In this document: piece after piece, positions 1-7,706 of the stretch
Numbering within the stretch: position 1 is the stretch's first letter
Layout: the number at the start of each line of letters is the position of its first letter
Assembly: GCF_014641075.1 (NCBI RefSeq)
Contig: NZ_BMHP01000006.1
Coordinates: 186,001 to 250,000, forward strand
Source of the DNA: Paenibacillus nasutitermitis
GTDB lineage: Bacteria; Bacillota; Bacilli; Paenibacillales; Paenibacillaceae
Length of the DNA stretch: 64,000 nt
Direction: 5' to 3'
Notes under the pieces: generated by a model
The model's database searches: none
Seen by the model: the letters and a program-made list of their open reading frames with translations, nothing else
Told to the model about the DNA's origin: nothing
Translations under genes and position numbers: made by a program

Positions 1-2
1 TG

Positions 3-389
3 ATCTCTCTTTTGCAAAAAAATAATGCCGTGGACGACTTTCGAATGGCGAATCTGCTGCTGCGGATTTTTGTGGCAAAAGGGAAGACCGGTATCAGGGA
101 ATTAGCCGAATCGGAGACCATCAGCGTGAGGCAGATGCATCGCATGTTTCAAAACACAATCGGGATCAGCCCCAAACGGTTCTCGGAAATCATCCGGTTC
201 CAGGCCGTCGTTAGCCAACTGGAGAAGCGCCGAAGCGGCGTGAATGGGTCGATGCTCGCTTTAGAACACGGATTCTTCGATCATGCGCATATGATTCGCG
301 ATTTCAGGCGGTTTTATGGCGATTCTCCAATTATTGCTGTGAGGGAATATGGGAGGATGTCCGAATTTTACAATACAATCCCACGCTGA
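3..389 (+). CDS. AraC-family transcriptional regulator, C-terminal part (5' truncated)
   Basis: The reading frame is open to the window edge, so the gene begins upstream and only its last ~129 codons are present. The visible protein carries the C-terminal double helix-turn-helix of AraC regulators: first HTH around GIRELAESETISVRQMHRMF, then the typical GISPKRF linker, then a second HTH ending in the diagnostic GFFDHAHMIRDFRRFYG stretch. The effector-binding N-terminus is missing, so the inducer and target genes cannot be named. It lies 44 bases before the DinB-like gene on the same strand. Many such regulators control adjacent genes, but no operator is visible here. Confidence 0.8.
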   Translation: MSLLQKNNAVDDFRMANLLLRIFVAKGKTGIRELAESETISVRQMHRMFQNTIGISPKRFSEIIRFQAVVSQLEKRRSGVNGSMLALEHGFFDHAHMIRDFRRFYGDSPIIAVREYGRMSEFYNTIPR

Positions 390-433
390 AAAGCTATACT
401 TCTCTATATACAAGCAGAAAGGAATGATTATTG

Positions 434-922
434 ATGAGTGGTGTCATGACATTTCGCGATCAACTGTTGGAGGAACTGGAGCTTGCTGTCCGAACCAGCG
501 CAGCCCTGATTACCCGGATTTCTCCGGAGCAGTGGGATTACCGCCCGGCGGATAATATGCGTACGCTGCTGGAGCTGGTCCATCATCTGGTTTCCATTCC
601 GGCATCGGACCTGGCGATTATGCAGGAAAAGACGCAGGAGGAAGTTCAGAACGTAGAGGGCCAAATCAGCGGGCTCTCGGAGCCAGAGCAGTTAGCGCAA
701 CTATTCCGGCAGAATTACGAAACGCTGCATGCCTATATCACATCGCTCAGCGAGGAAGAGCTTCTTCACAAATCAACCAAGGCCTTCTACCTGGAGCATG
801 GAATGGTGCAGAGCAAATGGCTGATTGAAATCGTCACGCACAGCTTCCATCACCGCTCGCAGCTCTATAATTATTTGAAACAGATGGGACATGACCTCAA
901 TTTCTTCATGCTTTACGGATAA
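434..922 (+). CDS. DinB-superfamily protein
   Basis: This 162-residue protein has the four-helix DinB/YfiT fold signature: an early helix with LLELVHHLV and a late THSFHHRSQLYNYL segment, which together supply the three histidines that bind a divalent metal in this superfamily. Members act as metal-dependent thiol S-transferases (for example bacillithiol transferases) or are induced by DNA damage; the specific substrate cannot be told. The ATG at 434 is preferred over the TTG at 431 because AAAGGA at 418-423 is then 10 bases away. An SRPBCC gene follows 36 bases downstream and may be cotranscribed. Confidence 0.8.
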   Translation: MSGVMTFRDQLLEELELAVRTSAALITRISPEQWDYRPADNMRTLLELVHHLVSIPASDLAIMQEKTQEEVQNVEGQISGLSEPEQLAQLFRQNYETLHAYITSLSEEELLHKSTKAFYLEHGMVQSKWLIEIVTHSFHHRSQLYNYLKQMGHDLNFFMLYG

Positions 923-958
923 ATCGATGCGTTCATTCGAAAGGAGCTGCATCTTAAA

Positions 959-1360
959 ATGACCGAGCTGCTGCAATCCAGAATTATATCCGTCCAGATT
1001 GCCAACTCCCCGCGATCGGTGTACGAATATGCGATGAATCCGGGAAACTTTCCCGAATGGACTTCCTCATTCAGCCGGTCAGTCCGTCAAACCGGTGGAG
1101 AGTGGATCGTGGAAACACCGGACGGCCCTATGGCAGTCGCCTTCGCAGCCCCGAATGAGTGGGGAATCCTGGATCATCATGTACGTCTTGCATCCGGCCA
1201 GAAGCTATTTAATCCCATGCGGGTGATCCCGAACGGAGAAGGATGCGAGGTGCATTTTACACTGTTCCGGCAGCCGGACATGTCCGATCAAAAGTTTGCC
1301 GAGGACGCCGGTATGGTGCAACGTGACCTGGAATCGCTGAAGTCCAGGATGGAAGCATAA
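959..1360 (+). CDS. SRPBCC (START/polyketide cyclase-like) family protein
   Basis: The 133-residue protein has the SRPBCC pattern: an N-terminal beta strand followed by SVYEYAMNPGNFPEWTSSF (helix and pocket entrance), a beta-sheet core, and a long C-terminal helix after CEVHFTLF. Such helix-grip proteins bind hydrophobic ligands; the ligand here is unknown. It is preceded by AAAGGAGCTG at a normal distance, lies 36 bases after the DinB-like gene, and is closed by a strong terminator at 1400-1440. It is probably the last gene of a two-gene unit. Confidence 0.75.
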   Translation: MTELLQSRIISVQIANSPRSVYEYAMNPGNFPEWTSSFSRSVRQTGGEWIVETPDGPMAVAFAAPNEWGILDHHVRLASGQKLFNPMRVIPNGEGCEVHFTLFRQPDMSDQKFAEDAGMVQRDLESLKSRMEA

Positions 1361-1399
1361 AGAAGAGATGACCTCGCGCATGCAAAGGCTATACCTATA

Positions 1400-1440
1400 A
1401 CAAGCAGGGACTCCACCCGAAGAATGGAGTCCCTGCTTGT
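1400..1440. terminator. Bidirectional intrinsic terminator
   Basis: A perfect 16-bp inverted repeat (1400-1415 with 1425-1440, loop of 9) is followed on the plus strand by TTGTTT. It sits between the convergent SRPBCC gene and the ccdC-like gene and can serve both. Confidence 0.85.
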
Positions 1441-1486
1441 TTGTTTCCCTATGCCCGACTGGTAGGATTCACCATGAAGGTACCTG

Positions 1487-1990
1487 TCAATCTGCCGCGT
1501 TGGATCCTGATACCCGACTTAACCGAATGTAGGCCCGCAGCATGGCGATCCGCCAAACCAAAATCATCCCGAAGGCGAGAATAAAAAATAATCCGCCTGT
1601 CTGGGGAATCGTGATGGCGCTTTCCACCACATCATGCAGCAAGAGCCTGACAATCAGCAGCCCCAGGAGGATGAAGATAAAAGCTTTGGAGCGCCTTAGC
1701 ACAATCGTCTCCCCGCTTCTTTCCAGCGTCGATGTCCGGATAAGCGGGTAAGCGAACAGCAGCCCCCCTGCCGCAAAGGCAATCAAGGCCCAGCTCCAGG
1801 GAACGCGCGTAACAGGTGCAACAAACATCAGAAAACCCGTTGACATCGCAATTGGCGGGATGATGATTTTACGCATGGTTGTGGGACGGTTCGATGCTCT
1901 AAGGCGAAGAAACAGCACAGCCACGCCGGAAATCAGCGTAACCGCAATGGATACGAAATGACCCGGAAACGAATTCGGAAGAAAGCCCAC
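1487..1990 (-). CDS. ccdC: CcdC-like integral membrane protein
   Basis: This 167-residue protein with four to five hydrophobic segments resembles Bacillus CcdC (YneJ). Shared features are an N-terminal TM ending in LRLRASNRPTTMRKIIIPP, the MSTGFLMF motif, RRSKAFIFILLGLLIVRLLL, and the C-terminal LAFGMILVWRIAM. CcdC is found near cytochrome c biogenesis genes in Bacillus but is not essential for that process. Here it stands alone between a terminator and a divergent thioredoxin-like gene. The start is a GTG with a weak upstream ribosome binding site, so the exact N-terminus is uncertain. Confidence 0.8.
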   Translation of the reverse strand: MGFLPNSFPGHFVSIAVTLISGVAVLFLRLRASNRPTTMRKIIIPPIAMSTGFLMFVAPVTRVPWSWALIAFAAGGLLFAYPLIRTSTLERSGETIVLRRSKAFIFILLGLLIVRLLLHDVVESAITIPQTGGLFFILAFGMILVWRIAMLRAYIRLSRVSGSNAAD

Positions 1991-2210
1991 TAGGGACGCA
2001 GCCCCTTTTTGTAGTTGACATGGTATATATCCTATCCTACTCTATTTGGAAATCCGGTTGCAAATGAATCCATTTCATATCCGGCAAATTTCGATGACCC
2101 CGAAATCAAATAAAGAATCAGGCTGGAAACCTTTCCTTTATTTGTATCCGCGCTCCTTGAAGGCTATACTGATGGGGAGATGACTTATTTATGATGAGGA
2201 GGAAATGAAT

Positions 2211-2792
2211 ATGGCATTCACACTGCAAGTGGGAGCGACAGCACCAAGCTTCTCGCTGCCGGCAACGAACGGTCAAACTTACTCCCTGGAGGATTTCTCT
2301 GACGCACCGGTGCTTGTTGTTTTCTTTACCTGCAATCATTGTCCTTTTGTTCTCGGATCCAACGATGTAACCCGTGCCACTGCGCTCAAATTTGCCGAGC
2401 ATGGCGTTCGTTTCGTCGGCATCAATGCCAACAGCCAGGTTACGCATCCCCATGATTCGTTCGAGCATATGGTGGAGGAGATGGAGAACAAGCATTTCCC
2501 CTGGGTTTATCTGCATGACGAATCGCAGGATGTCGCGCGCGCTTACGGCGCTCTCCGGACGCCGCATTTCTATGTGTTTGATGCCGAGCGCAAGCTGATC
2601 TACACGGGACGCGGCGTTGACAATCCCCGCGAAATCGACAAAATGACCGTGAACGATCTGGATCGGGCCCTCACGGAGCATCTGGCCGGCAAGCCCGTAT
2701 CCACCCCGCTGACCAATCCTATAGGATGCAATGTGAAATGGGACGGCCAGGACGCCCACTGGATGCCTGAAGAGGCCTGTGATCTGGTCTAA
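2211..2792 (+). CDS. Thioredoxin-fold redoxin (AhpC/TSA-like) family protein
   Basis: The protein of 193 residues starts with the redoxin pattern VGATAPSFSLPATNG and carries VVFFTCNHCPFVLGSND. The CNHC active-site pair sits where thioredoxin and TlpA-like proteins have CxxC, followed by the conserved TPHFYVFD strand. It is likely a cytosolic thiol reductase or peroxidase; no signal peptide is present. The ATG at 2211 is chosen over the ATG at 2205 because GAGGAGG at 2196-2202 is 8 bases from 2211 but only 2 from 2205. A shared terminator separates it from the convergent ywbE. Confidence 0.85.
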   Translation: MAFTLQVGATAPSFSLPATNGQTYSLEDFSDAPVLVVFFTCNHCPFVLGSNDVTRATALKFAEHGVRFVGINANSQVTHPHDSFEHMVEEMENKHFPWVYLHDESQDVARAYGALRTPHFYVFDAERKLIYTGRGVDNPREIDKMTVNDLDRALTEHLAGKPVSTPLTNPIGCNVKWDGQDAHWMPEEACDLV

Positions 2793-2808
2793 ACTTTAAA
2801 CGCGCTAA

Positions 2809-2851
2809 AAAAGGCGCTGCTCGCAGGAGAAATCCTAAAAGCAGCGCCTTT
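2809..2851. terminator. Intrinsic terminator between convergent genes
   Basis: AAAGGCGCTGCT near 2810-2821 pairs with AGCAGCGCCTTT at 2840-2851, with A-rich and T-rich flanks on the two sides. It serves the redoxin gene (plus) and ywbE (minus). Confidence 0.85.
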
Positions 2852-2853
2852 CA

Positions 2854-3063
2854 TTATTCATTGCCCGCAACGATAGTCTTCACACGGCCGACATCGCCGC
2901 TTTGCAGTCTGACTTTAATGCCATGCGGATGATTAGCTGAATTGGTCAGAATATCCTTGACGACCCCGCGCGTGGTTTGACCCGAGGCCTGATCTTTCTT
3001 CAATACAATATCCACAAGCAAGCCGGGACGGATCGACGCCCGCTGCTGTCCATTTGTGCTCAT
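2854..3063 (-). CDS. ywbE: YwbE-family small protein
   Basis: The 69-residue protein matches the short YwbE/DUF2196 family, which has a compact KOW-like beta fold. Characteristic elements are RPGLLVDIVLKKDQ, TRGVVKDILTNSANHPHGIK and a VRLQSGDVGRVK ending. Its function is unknown; the fold suggests nucleic acid or ribosome contact, which is inference. AGGAGGTACG precedes the ATG at 3063. It is monocistronic and shares the terminator at 2809-2851. Confidence 0.85.
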   Translation of the reverse strand: MSTNGQQRASIRPGLLVDIVLKKDQASGQTTRGVVKDILTNSANHPHGIKVRLQSGDVGRVKTIVAGNE

Positions 3064-3249
3064 TTCTGCGTACCTCCTGGTTTCGTTTTTGGAGCTTAAC
3101 GTTCATGTTCCCTATCATAATCCAGACGCCTATCCCCTGTAAAGAAACCCTCTCTGGCGGCTTCCATGCAACCTTATTCCACGAAATATCGTCAGAGAGT
3201 GGGAGAAAATGCAGTTTTAAGGGTAATAAATAAACGAGGTGATTCAAAC

Positions 3250-4407
3250 ATGAGAAGAAGCAAACTTGGAGCATGGGGTATCCTTACCCTATCTGCCGCA
3301 TTATTCACGGGAATCGCAGCGCCGCCTGCCGTATCTGAAGCCGCGCAGGCCCCGGCAGCAGGAGGCTGCCGGGCAGATAACCATGACTTGGCGCTTAAGA
3401 CAGTGCCCGACACAAGCGGTCAGGCACAGTTTCAATCGATACAATTCCTGAGCGCCAAGATCGGGCGGGCAGCCGGAAACGGCTTTATGATTGGCACATC
3501 GGATGGCGGCTGCAGCTGGCAGGCGATTAATAACGAAGGCAAATTTGATTTCCAGGATATGCAGTTCCAGACGAATACGACCGGCTATATCATGGCCAAG
3601 AACAAAGCGGGCGGAGCGAATCTGCTCTATAAAACAACGGATGGCGGCACCACGCTAACCCAGATTCATACCGGCGCTTACGCGTTTAACCGTGTTCAAT
3701 TTCTCTCCGAGGATATCGGATACGGCTTCACGACTTCCATGACGTTCCGGACAACCAACGGCGGGCAAACCTGGGATAAGGTAACCACCCCTCCCAACAC
3801 ACGCTACGTGCATTTCACAAACCAGCAAGATGCCTGGGCAGTTGTACTTGTTCCCGGAACGGGCTACGAAATTAAACGTACTGTCAATGGCGGTAAAACC
3901 TGGGCCAATACGCTGAAGGTCAAATCTTCGGCCATCGTTGGCGGACAAATCTACGGTACCGGGGAATCCAATGTATGGGTCGTGCTCTACGGAGATACGG
4001 GCATGTCCCAAACCTCCTACTCTTTATTCCATACTGGCGATGCGGGCGCTCACTGGAAGCAGCTTGTCTCCAATTCGACAGCAGGCGGCGGACCTGCCCC
4101 CGGTCCACAGACTTCAGGGTTGAAGGGTCCGACCGGCGCCCCTGAGAATATGCAAATTATCGGCCGTGAGGCTGCTTATCTCGCCGCTTCATCCGGTGCT
4201 TATGAGAAAGTGTCGATCGGCCGGTCTCTCGATGACGGCCAGACATTCAAGACGATCACAGGAATTCCGGGTTATTCCGGCAAGTTATCCTTTACTTCGG
4301 CCAAAAATGGTTTTGCTGCCATTAATGGCACTGCTGCCGCTATCTACGGCACAACGGACAGCGGAGCAAACTGGACCAAAAAATTCTCGCTGCCCGCAAA
4401 CCATTAA
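3250..4407 (+). CDS. Exported BNR/YCF48-like beta-propeller protein
   Basis: The protein of 385 residues has a Sec signal peptide (basic MRRSK, a hydrophobic core, cleavage near SEAAQA) and then repeated blades of the BNR/sialidase-Asp-box type. The repeats read TSDGGCSWQAI, TTDGGTTLTQI, TTNGGQTWDKV, TVNGGKTWANT and TTDSGANWTKK. This is the pattern of YCF48/photosystem-stability-like propellers; no glycosidase active site is visible, so it is more likely a structural or binding propeller. The ATG at 3250, with GAGGTGA at 3236-3242, is preferred over 3166, which would place 28 residues before the signal peptide. A terminator follows directly. Confidence 0.75.
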   Translation: MRRSKLGAWGILTLSAALFTGIAAPPAVSEAAQAPAAGGCRADNHDLALKTVPDTSGQAQFQSIQFLSAKIGRAAGNGFMIGTSDGGCSWQAINNEGKFDFQDMQFQTNTTGYIMAKNKAGGANLLYKTTDGGTTLTQIHTGAYAFNRVQFLSEDIGYGFTTSMTFRTTNGGQTWDKVTTPPNTRYVHFTNQQDAWAVVLVPGTGYEIKRTVNGGKTWANTLKVKSSAIVGGQIYGTGESNVWVVLYGDTGMSQTSYSLFHTGDAGAHWKQLVSNSTAGGGPAPGPQTSGLKGPTGAPENMQIIGREAAYLAASSGAYEKVSIGRSLDDGQTFKTITGIPGYSGKLSFTSAKNGFAAINGTAAAIYGTTDSGANWTKKFSLPANH

Positions 4408-4416
4408 ATCCGCTCC

Positions 4417-4446
4417 TCCCCGGCTTAAGTGGCCGGGGATTTTTTC
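4417..4446 (+). terminator. Intrinsic terminator
   Basis: TCCCCGGC (4417-4424) pairs with GCCGGGGA (4432-4439), followed by six T. It ends the BNR protein transcript. Confidence 0.9.
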
Positions 4447-4465
4447 ATGCCCTCTTACGCAGCTA

Positions 4466-4494
4466 TTGACATTGAGAATGAGAATTACTATCAT
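4466..4494 (+). promoter_or_regulatory. Sigma-A promoter overlapped by a Fur box
   Basis: TTGACA (4466-4471), a 17-base spacer and TATCAT (4489-4494) form a near-consensus vegetative promoter. The 19 bases at 4474-4492 match the classical Fur box at 15 of 19 positions and cover the whole spacer and the start of the -10 element. This is the arrangement expected for iron repression. The next gene starts at 4545. Confidence 0.75.
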
Positions 4495-4544
4495 TAACGG
4501 GAGATGGAATCCAATCAGATCTTAAGCGAGGTCGATATAACCGG

Positions 4545-4769
4545 ATGAAGAAAATCAAATACTGCTGCAGAAATTTCAAAAACGGCTCCAAGTCGGTTTA
4601 TAAATCACTGAAGAGCGAATTTCCTGATTTAAAGCAGAAGAAAAAGGATTGCCTCGGCAACTGCAAGCTTTGTTCCCGGCAGTGTCTGGTTATGATCGGC
4701 AAATCGGAGATCGTGGTTGCGCCTACGGCCGACGTTCTATACAGCAAGCTGAAAGACCGAATAGGCTAA
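4545..4769 (+). CDS. DUF1450 (YuzB-like) cysteine-rich protein
   Basis: This 74-residue protein matches DUF1450/YuzB: KYCCRNFKNGSKSVYKSL, then KKKDCLGNCKLCSRQCLVMI. It has six cysteines, four of them in a CxxxCxxCxxxC cluster that could bind a metal or an Fe-S centre. The biochemical role of the family is unknown. GAGGT lies 12 bases before the ATG. The promoter at 4466-4494 with its Fur box drives it, which suggests that it is made under iron limitation. Ferritin is encoded 64 bases downstream. Confidence 0.8.
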   Translation: MKKIKYCCRNFKNGSKSVYKSLKSEFPDLKQKKKDCLGNCKLCSRQCLVMIGKSEIVVAPTADVLYSKLKDRIG

Positions 4770-4833
4770 CAAGCCTTAAATATGGTACGATATTAGAGAA
4801 AGAATGACCCTATAATGTAAAGGAGTGCAGCCG

Positions 4834-5340
4834 ATGATGAATGAGACTTTAAGCCATGCATTGAACGAGCAATTGAATTTCGAGTTGTATTCCGCTCATG
4901 TCTATTTGGCTATCGGGGCCTACTGCTCCGGCGAAAGCCTAGACGGCTTCGCTAATTTCTTTATCGTACAGGCGGAAGAGGAACGATTCCACGCCATGAA
5001 AATTTACAAATATTTGAATGACCGCGGCTGCCGCGTTACTTTAAGCGGGATGGAAACGCCAAATAATGATTACAACTCGGTCCTGGATGGTTTTGAACAG
5101 GCCTACCAGCATGAGCAGGAAGTAACGAAACGGATCTATCATCTGTCCGATCTTGCACTGAACGACCGCGAGCACGCCACCATCCAGTTCCTGAAATGGT
5201 TCATCGACGAGCAGGTGGAGGAAGAGTCGATGTTTGACAGCATCATTCAGAAGCTCAAGCGGATCGACAAGGACAGCAATGCTTTCTTCATGCTGGAAAA
5301 TGAATTTTCACAGCGAAAATTCACACCTCCGGCTCTCTAG
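4834..5340 (+). CDS. ftnA: Ferritin
   Basis: The protein is 168 residues, normal for a bacterial non-haem ferritin. Metal-ligand segments of the ferroxidase centre are visible: NEQLNFELYSAHVYL (first Glu), QAEEERFHAMKIYKYL (ExxH), and WFIDEQVEEESMFD near the C-terminus. It oxidises Fe(II) and stores it as a mineral core in a 24-mer shell in the cytosol. AAAGGAG (4819-4825) is 8 bases before the ATG at 4834; the GTG at 4825 overlaps that site and is rejected. The adjacent ATG at 4837 is an equally possible start. A terminator follows at 5366. Confidence 0.92.
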   Translation: MMNETLSHALNEQLNFELYSAHVYLAIGAYCSGESLDGFANFFIVQAEEERFHAMKIYKYLNDRGCRVTLSGMETPNNDYNSVLDGFEQAYQHEQEVTKRIYHLSDLALNDREHATIQFLKWFIDEQVEEESMFDSIIQKLKRIDKDSNAFFMLENEFSQRKFTPPAL

Positions 5341-5365
5341 GGTCGATTTCTGCATAAAAACTGCA

Positions 5366-5391
5366 AGCCCGGAGCATTGCTGCTCCGGGCT
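5366..5391. terminator. Intrinsic terminator
   Basis: AGCCCGGAGCA (5366-5376) pairs perfectly with TGCTCCGGGCT (5381-5391) with a 4-base loop and a TTGTATTT tail. It lies between convergent ferritin and chemoreceptor genes. Confidence 0.88.
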
Positions 5392-5441
5392 GTTGTATTT
5401 GTAAGGCTGACAGAAGTCCCTTGGGCAGCGCGCTACCCGGT

Positions 5442-7556
5442 TCAGCCGATTTTAAAATGCGAAAGCCTATCCATCAGATCTTCCACCATCTTGCTGAGCG
5501 ACTCTGCGGAAGCCGCGATCTCTTCCATAGAGGCCAACTGCTCCTCGGAAGCCGCCGCTACCTGATGCGAGTTTCCGGATGCCTCGCTTGCAATATCGGC
5601 CAATTGGTCGACACTGGCGGCAATTTGCTGGGAGCTTGCCGTCATCTGCTCCGCTGAGGCGGACACATCCTGAATCTGATCATTAACGGATCCCATTTCG
5701 GCCATAATAGCATGGAACACCTGTCCGCTCTCCCGTACGGAAAGCACCCCGCTGTTAACCTGCGCATACCCTGCAGCCATAGAACGGGCAGCCTTCTCCG
5801 TATCGCTGCGGAAATCACCTACAAGATGGGTCACTTGCTCGGCAGCTTCCTTCGTCTGCTCGGCCAGCTTGCGCACTTCCATGGCGACAACGGCAAAGCC
5901 TCTTCCCTGTTCGCCGACCCGTGCCGCTTCAATGGAAGCATTGAGCGCCAACAAATTCGTCTGCGTACTGATATTGGTAATCATGCCGATCATGCTGCCG
6001 ATCTCCTCGGAGCGTTGGTTCAAACGGTCGATCGCCTCTCCCGTCTCTTTCACCGCGTCCTGCACCTGGCCCATCTGGCTTACGGCTTCCCGTATCCGCA
6101 GATTCCCCTGTTCGGTCTGAACGGTCACGTCGCTGACCGATGAAGAGACAGAAACCGAGGATTCCGCTATCCGCTGCACGCCTTTGGCCATTTCCGTTAC
6201 GGCTACCGCCGTTTCTCCCGCCTGTTGTCTCTGGGACACTGCCCCTTCGGCCACGCCCTGGATCGATTCCGCTATGTTTTCTGCGGCTTTGCTGGATTCT
6301 CCAGCGCTGGCCGTCAATTGCTGGGAGGCTGCTCCTACCGCCATCGCGGTGTCCGCTACCAGACCCAGCATACCTCTTAGCTTCTCAGCCATTACATTGA
6401 AATTTCCGGCCATCCGGCCCAATTCGTCATTGCTTTTCACTTCAAGATGCTGGGTAAAGTCGCCCTCCGCCATTAACTGAAGCTTGCCGCCAAGCGCCTG
6501 GACGGGGCGAATGACCATCCGCCGAATCATAGTAATCAAAATACCGCCCAACAGGACCATCGAGAAGATCCCGATAATCAGAGAATCTCTCCGGTTTTCC
6601 GTAAAGGAGCTCAAGATCACCGATCTCTCCACGACCGTCGATGTATACCATGTGTTATCGGTAGTCCCGGGCATCACGATAGACTCAAATGCCCTCAACA
6701 CTTCTTTATTTGCCGAGTTTAAGGTATAACCTGCTGTCGTCTCACCTTTCATCACCTTTTGCCATAACGCCTCTTTCTCCGGCTGATCGCCAAAGGGCTT
6801 CAAGATAGATTCGGGATCATTGGGATTTACGGCGTACACGCCCTCGTCTGTAATAAGCGAAACATAGCCGCCGAGCGGCTTGAAATTCTCCGCTTCTTTC
6901 TGTAAATCGGCCAGCGAAAGATCCGCGCCCACAACGCCCAGAAAGCGGCCGTTCTCATCCAGGATGGGCTGGACAACAGACATCATCAAGCTTTCTGTTC
7001 CGGCAACATTATAGAGATAGGGATCAATGTAGGTCAGCTGCTTGGTTTTCTTGGGAATCTGATAATAATCCCCCTCTCCCGGCACTTCATATCCTTTAAG
7101 AGGTTCCGGAACGATTTTGTCCTGAGCTCTTGCCAGGTAAGGAACGAAACGGCCGGTGCCGTCATCATAAGGATTTTTGCGAATATTTCCTTTATCGTTA
7201 TGATCGAAAGCATCGGGCTCCCAAGCCGTGTAGATGCCAAGCAAATCGGTATGCTCTTCAAGTGCATCATGGAGCCATAAGACAATGTCCTCCCGCGTCC
7301 ATTTATTATTCAATTTGGCAGCTTGCAAGGTATCTCCCATCGTTTCCAGCTTCGATTGAATCTCCACTAATTTCGTGCGCAGCATGGTGGCATATTCCTG
7401 TCCGGCATTATGCGCCGTCAGCTCGCCCTCCTCCAGACTGATTGTGTACAGCTGCTTTAAATTCAGCATAATCATAAAGAAAAAAATGAATAAAATAAAT
7501 ATACCCATTACCGTAACCAATTTAACTGACAGCGACAAATTTCGTATGTTTCTCAT
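5442..7556 (-). CDS. Methyl-accepting chemotaxis protein with dCache sensor
   Basis: The 704-residue receptor has a first TM at about 13-34, a ~290-residue extracellular double-Cache domain (FLGVVGADLSL and DEGVYAVNPN are typical strands), and a second TM near 325-345. A HAMP segment (MVIRPVQALGGKLQLMAEGD) and a long cytoplasmic coiled coil follow. The hairpin tip ISTQTNLLALNASIEAARVG EQGRGFAVVA is the conserved CheA/CheW contact. dCache domains commonly bind amino acids or organic acids, but the ligand cannot be read off. A sigma-D-like promoter lies upstream at 7588-7615. The gene is monocistronic, between two terminators. Confidence 0.93.
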   Translation of the reverse strand: MRNIRNLSLSVKLVTVMGIFILFIFFFMIMLNLKQLYTISLEEGELTAHNAGQEYATMLRTKLVEIQSKLETMGDTLQAAKLNNKWTREDIVLWLHDALEEHTDLLGIYTAWEPDAFDHNDKGNIRKNPYDDGTGRFVPYLARAQDKIVPEPLKGYEVPGEGDYYQIPKKTKQLTYIDPYLYNVAGTESLMMSVVQPILDENGRFLGVVGADLSLADLQKEAENFKPLGGYVSLITDEGVYAVNPNDPESILKPFGDQPEKEALWQKVMKGETTAGYTLNSANKEVLRAFESIVMPGTTDNTWYTSTVVERSVILSSFTENRRDSLIIGIFSMVLLGGILITMIRRMVIRPVQALGGKLQLMAEGDFTQHLEVKSNDELGRMAGNFNVMAEKLRGMLGLVADTAMAVGAASQQLTASAGESSKAAENIAESIQGVAEGAVSQRQQAGETAVAVTEMAKGVQRIAESSVSVSSSVSDVTVQTEQGNLRIREAVSQMGQVQDAVKETGEAIDRLNQRSEEIGSMIGMITNISTQTNLLALNASIEAARVGEQGRGFAVVAMEVRKLAEQTKEAAEQVTHLVGDFRSDTEKAARSMAAGYAQVNSGVLSVRESGQVFHAIMAEMGSVNDQIQDVSASAEQMTASSQQIAASVDQLADIASEASGNSHQVAAASEEQLASMEEIAASAESLSKMVEDLMDRLSHFKIG

Positions 7557-7587
7557 AGATGAACGCCCCTCTCATATCTTATGATCT

Positions 7588-7615
7588 TCATCGACATTTT
7601 TTCGAAATTTGTTTA
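7588..7615 (-). promoter_or_regulatory. Candidate sigma-D (motility) promoter
   Basis: On the minus strand TAAA (7615-7612) is followed after 16 bases by GTCGATGA (7595-7588). The Bacillus SigD consensus is TAAA-N15-GCCGATAT. Five of eight -10 bases match, and the distance to the chemoreceptor start is suitable. Confidence 0.5.
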
Positions 7616-7653
7616 CAGGAATTTATTAGGAATTTCCCTGATAAGACACAAAA

Positions 7654-7679
7654 AAAGCCGACCCTCAGGGAACGGCTTT
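7654..7679 (-). terminator. Intrinsic terminator of glgC
   Basis: On the minus strand AAAGCCG pairs with CGGCTTT over a 12-base loop and is followed by a run of T. It lies 28 bases after the glgC stop. Confidence 0.75.
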
Positions 7680-7706
7680 ACTTTATGGAAATCGTAAAGG
7701 AAAAGG

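Noticed and set aside
4811..4816. TATAAT before the ferritin gene as its promoter
   Set aside because: Transcription would begin in or after the ribosome binding site at 4819-4825, and no -35 element stands at 17 bases.
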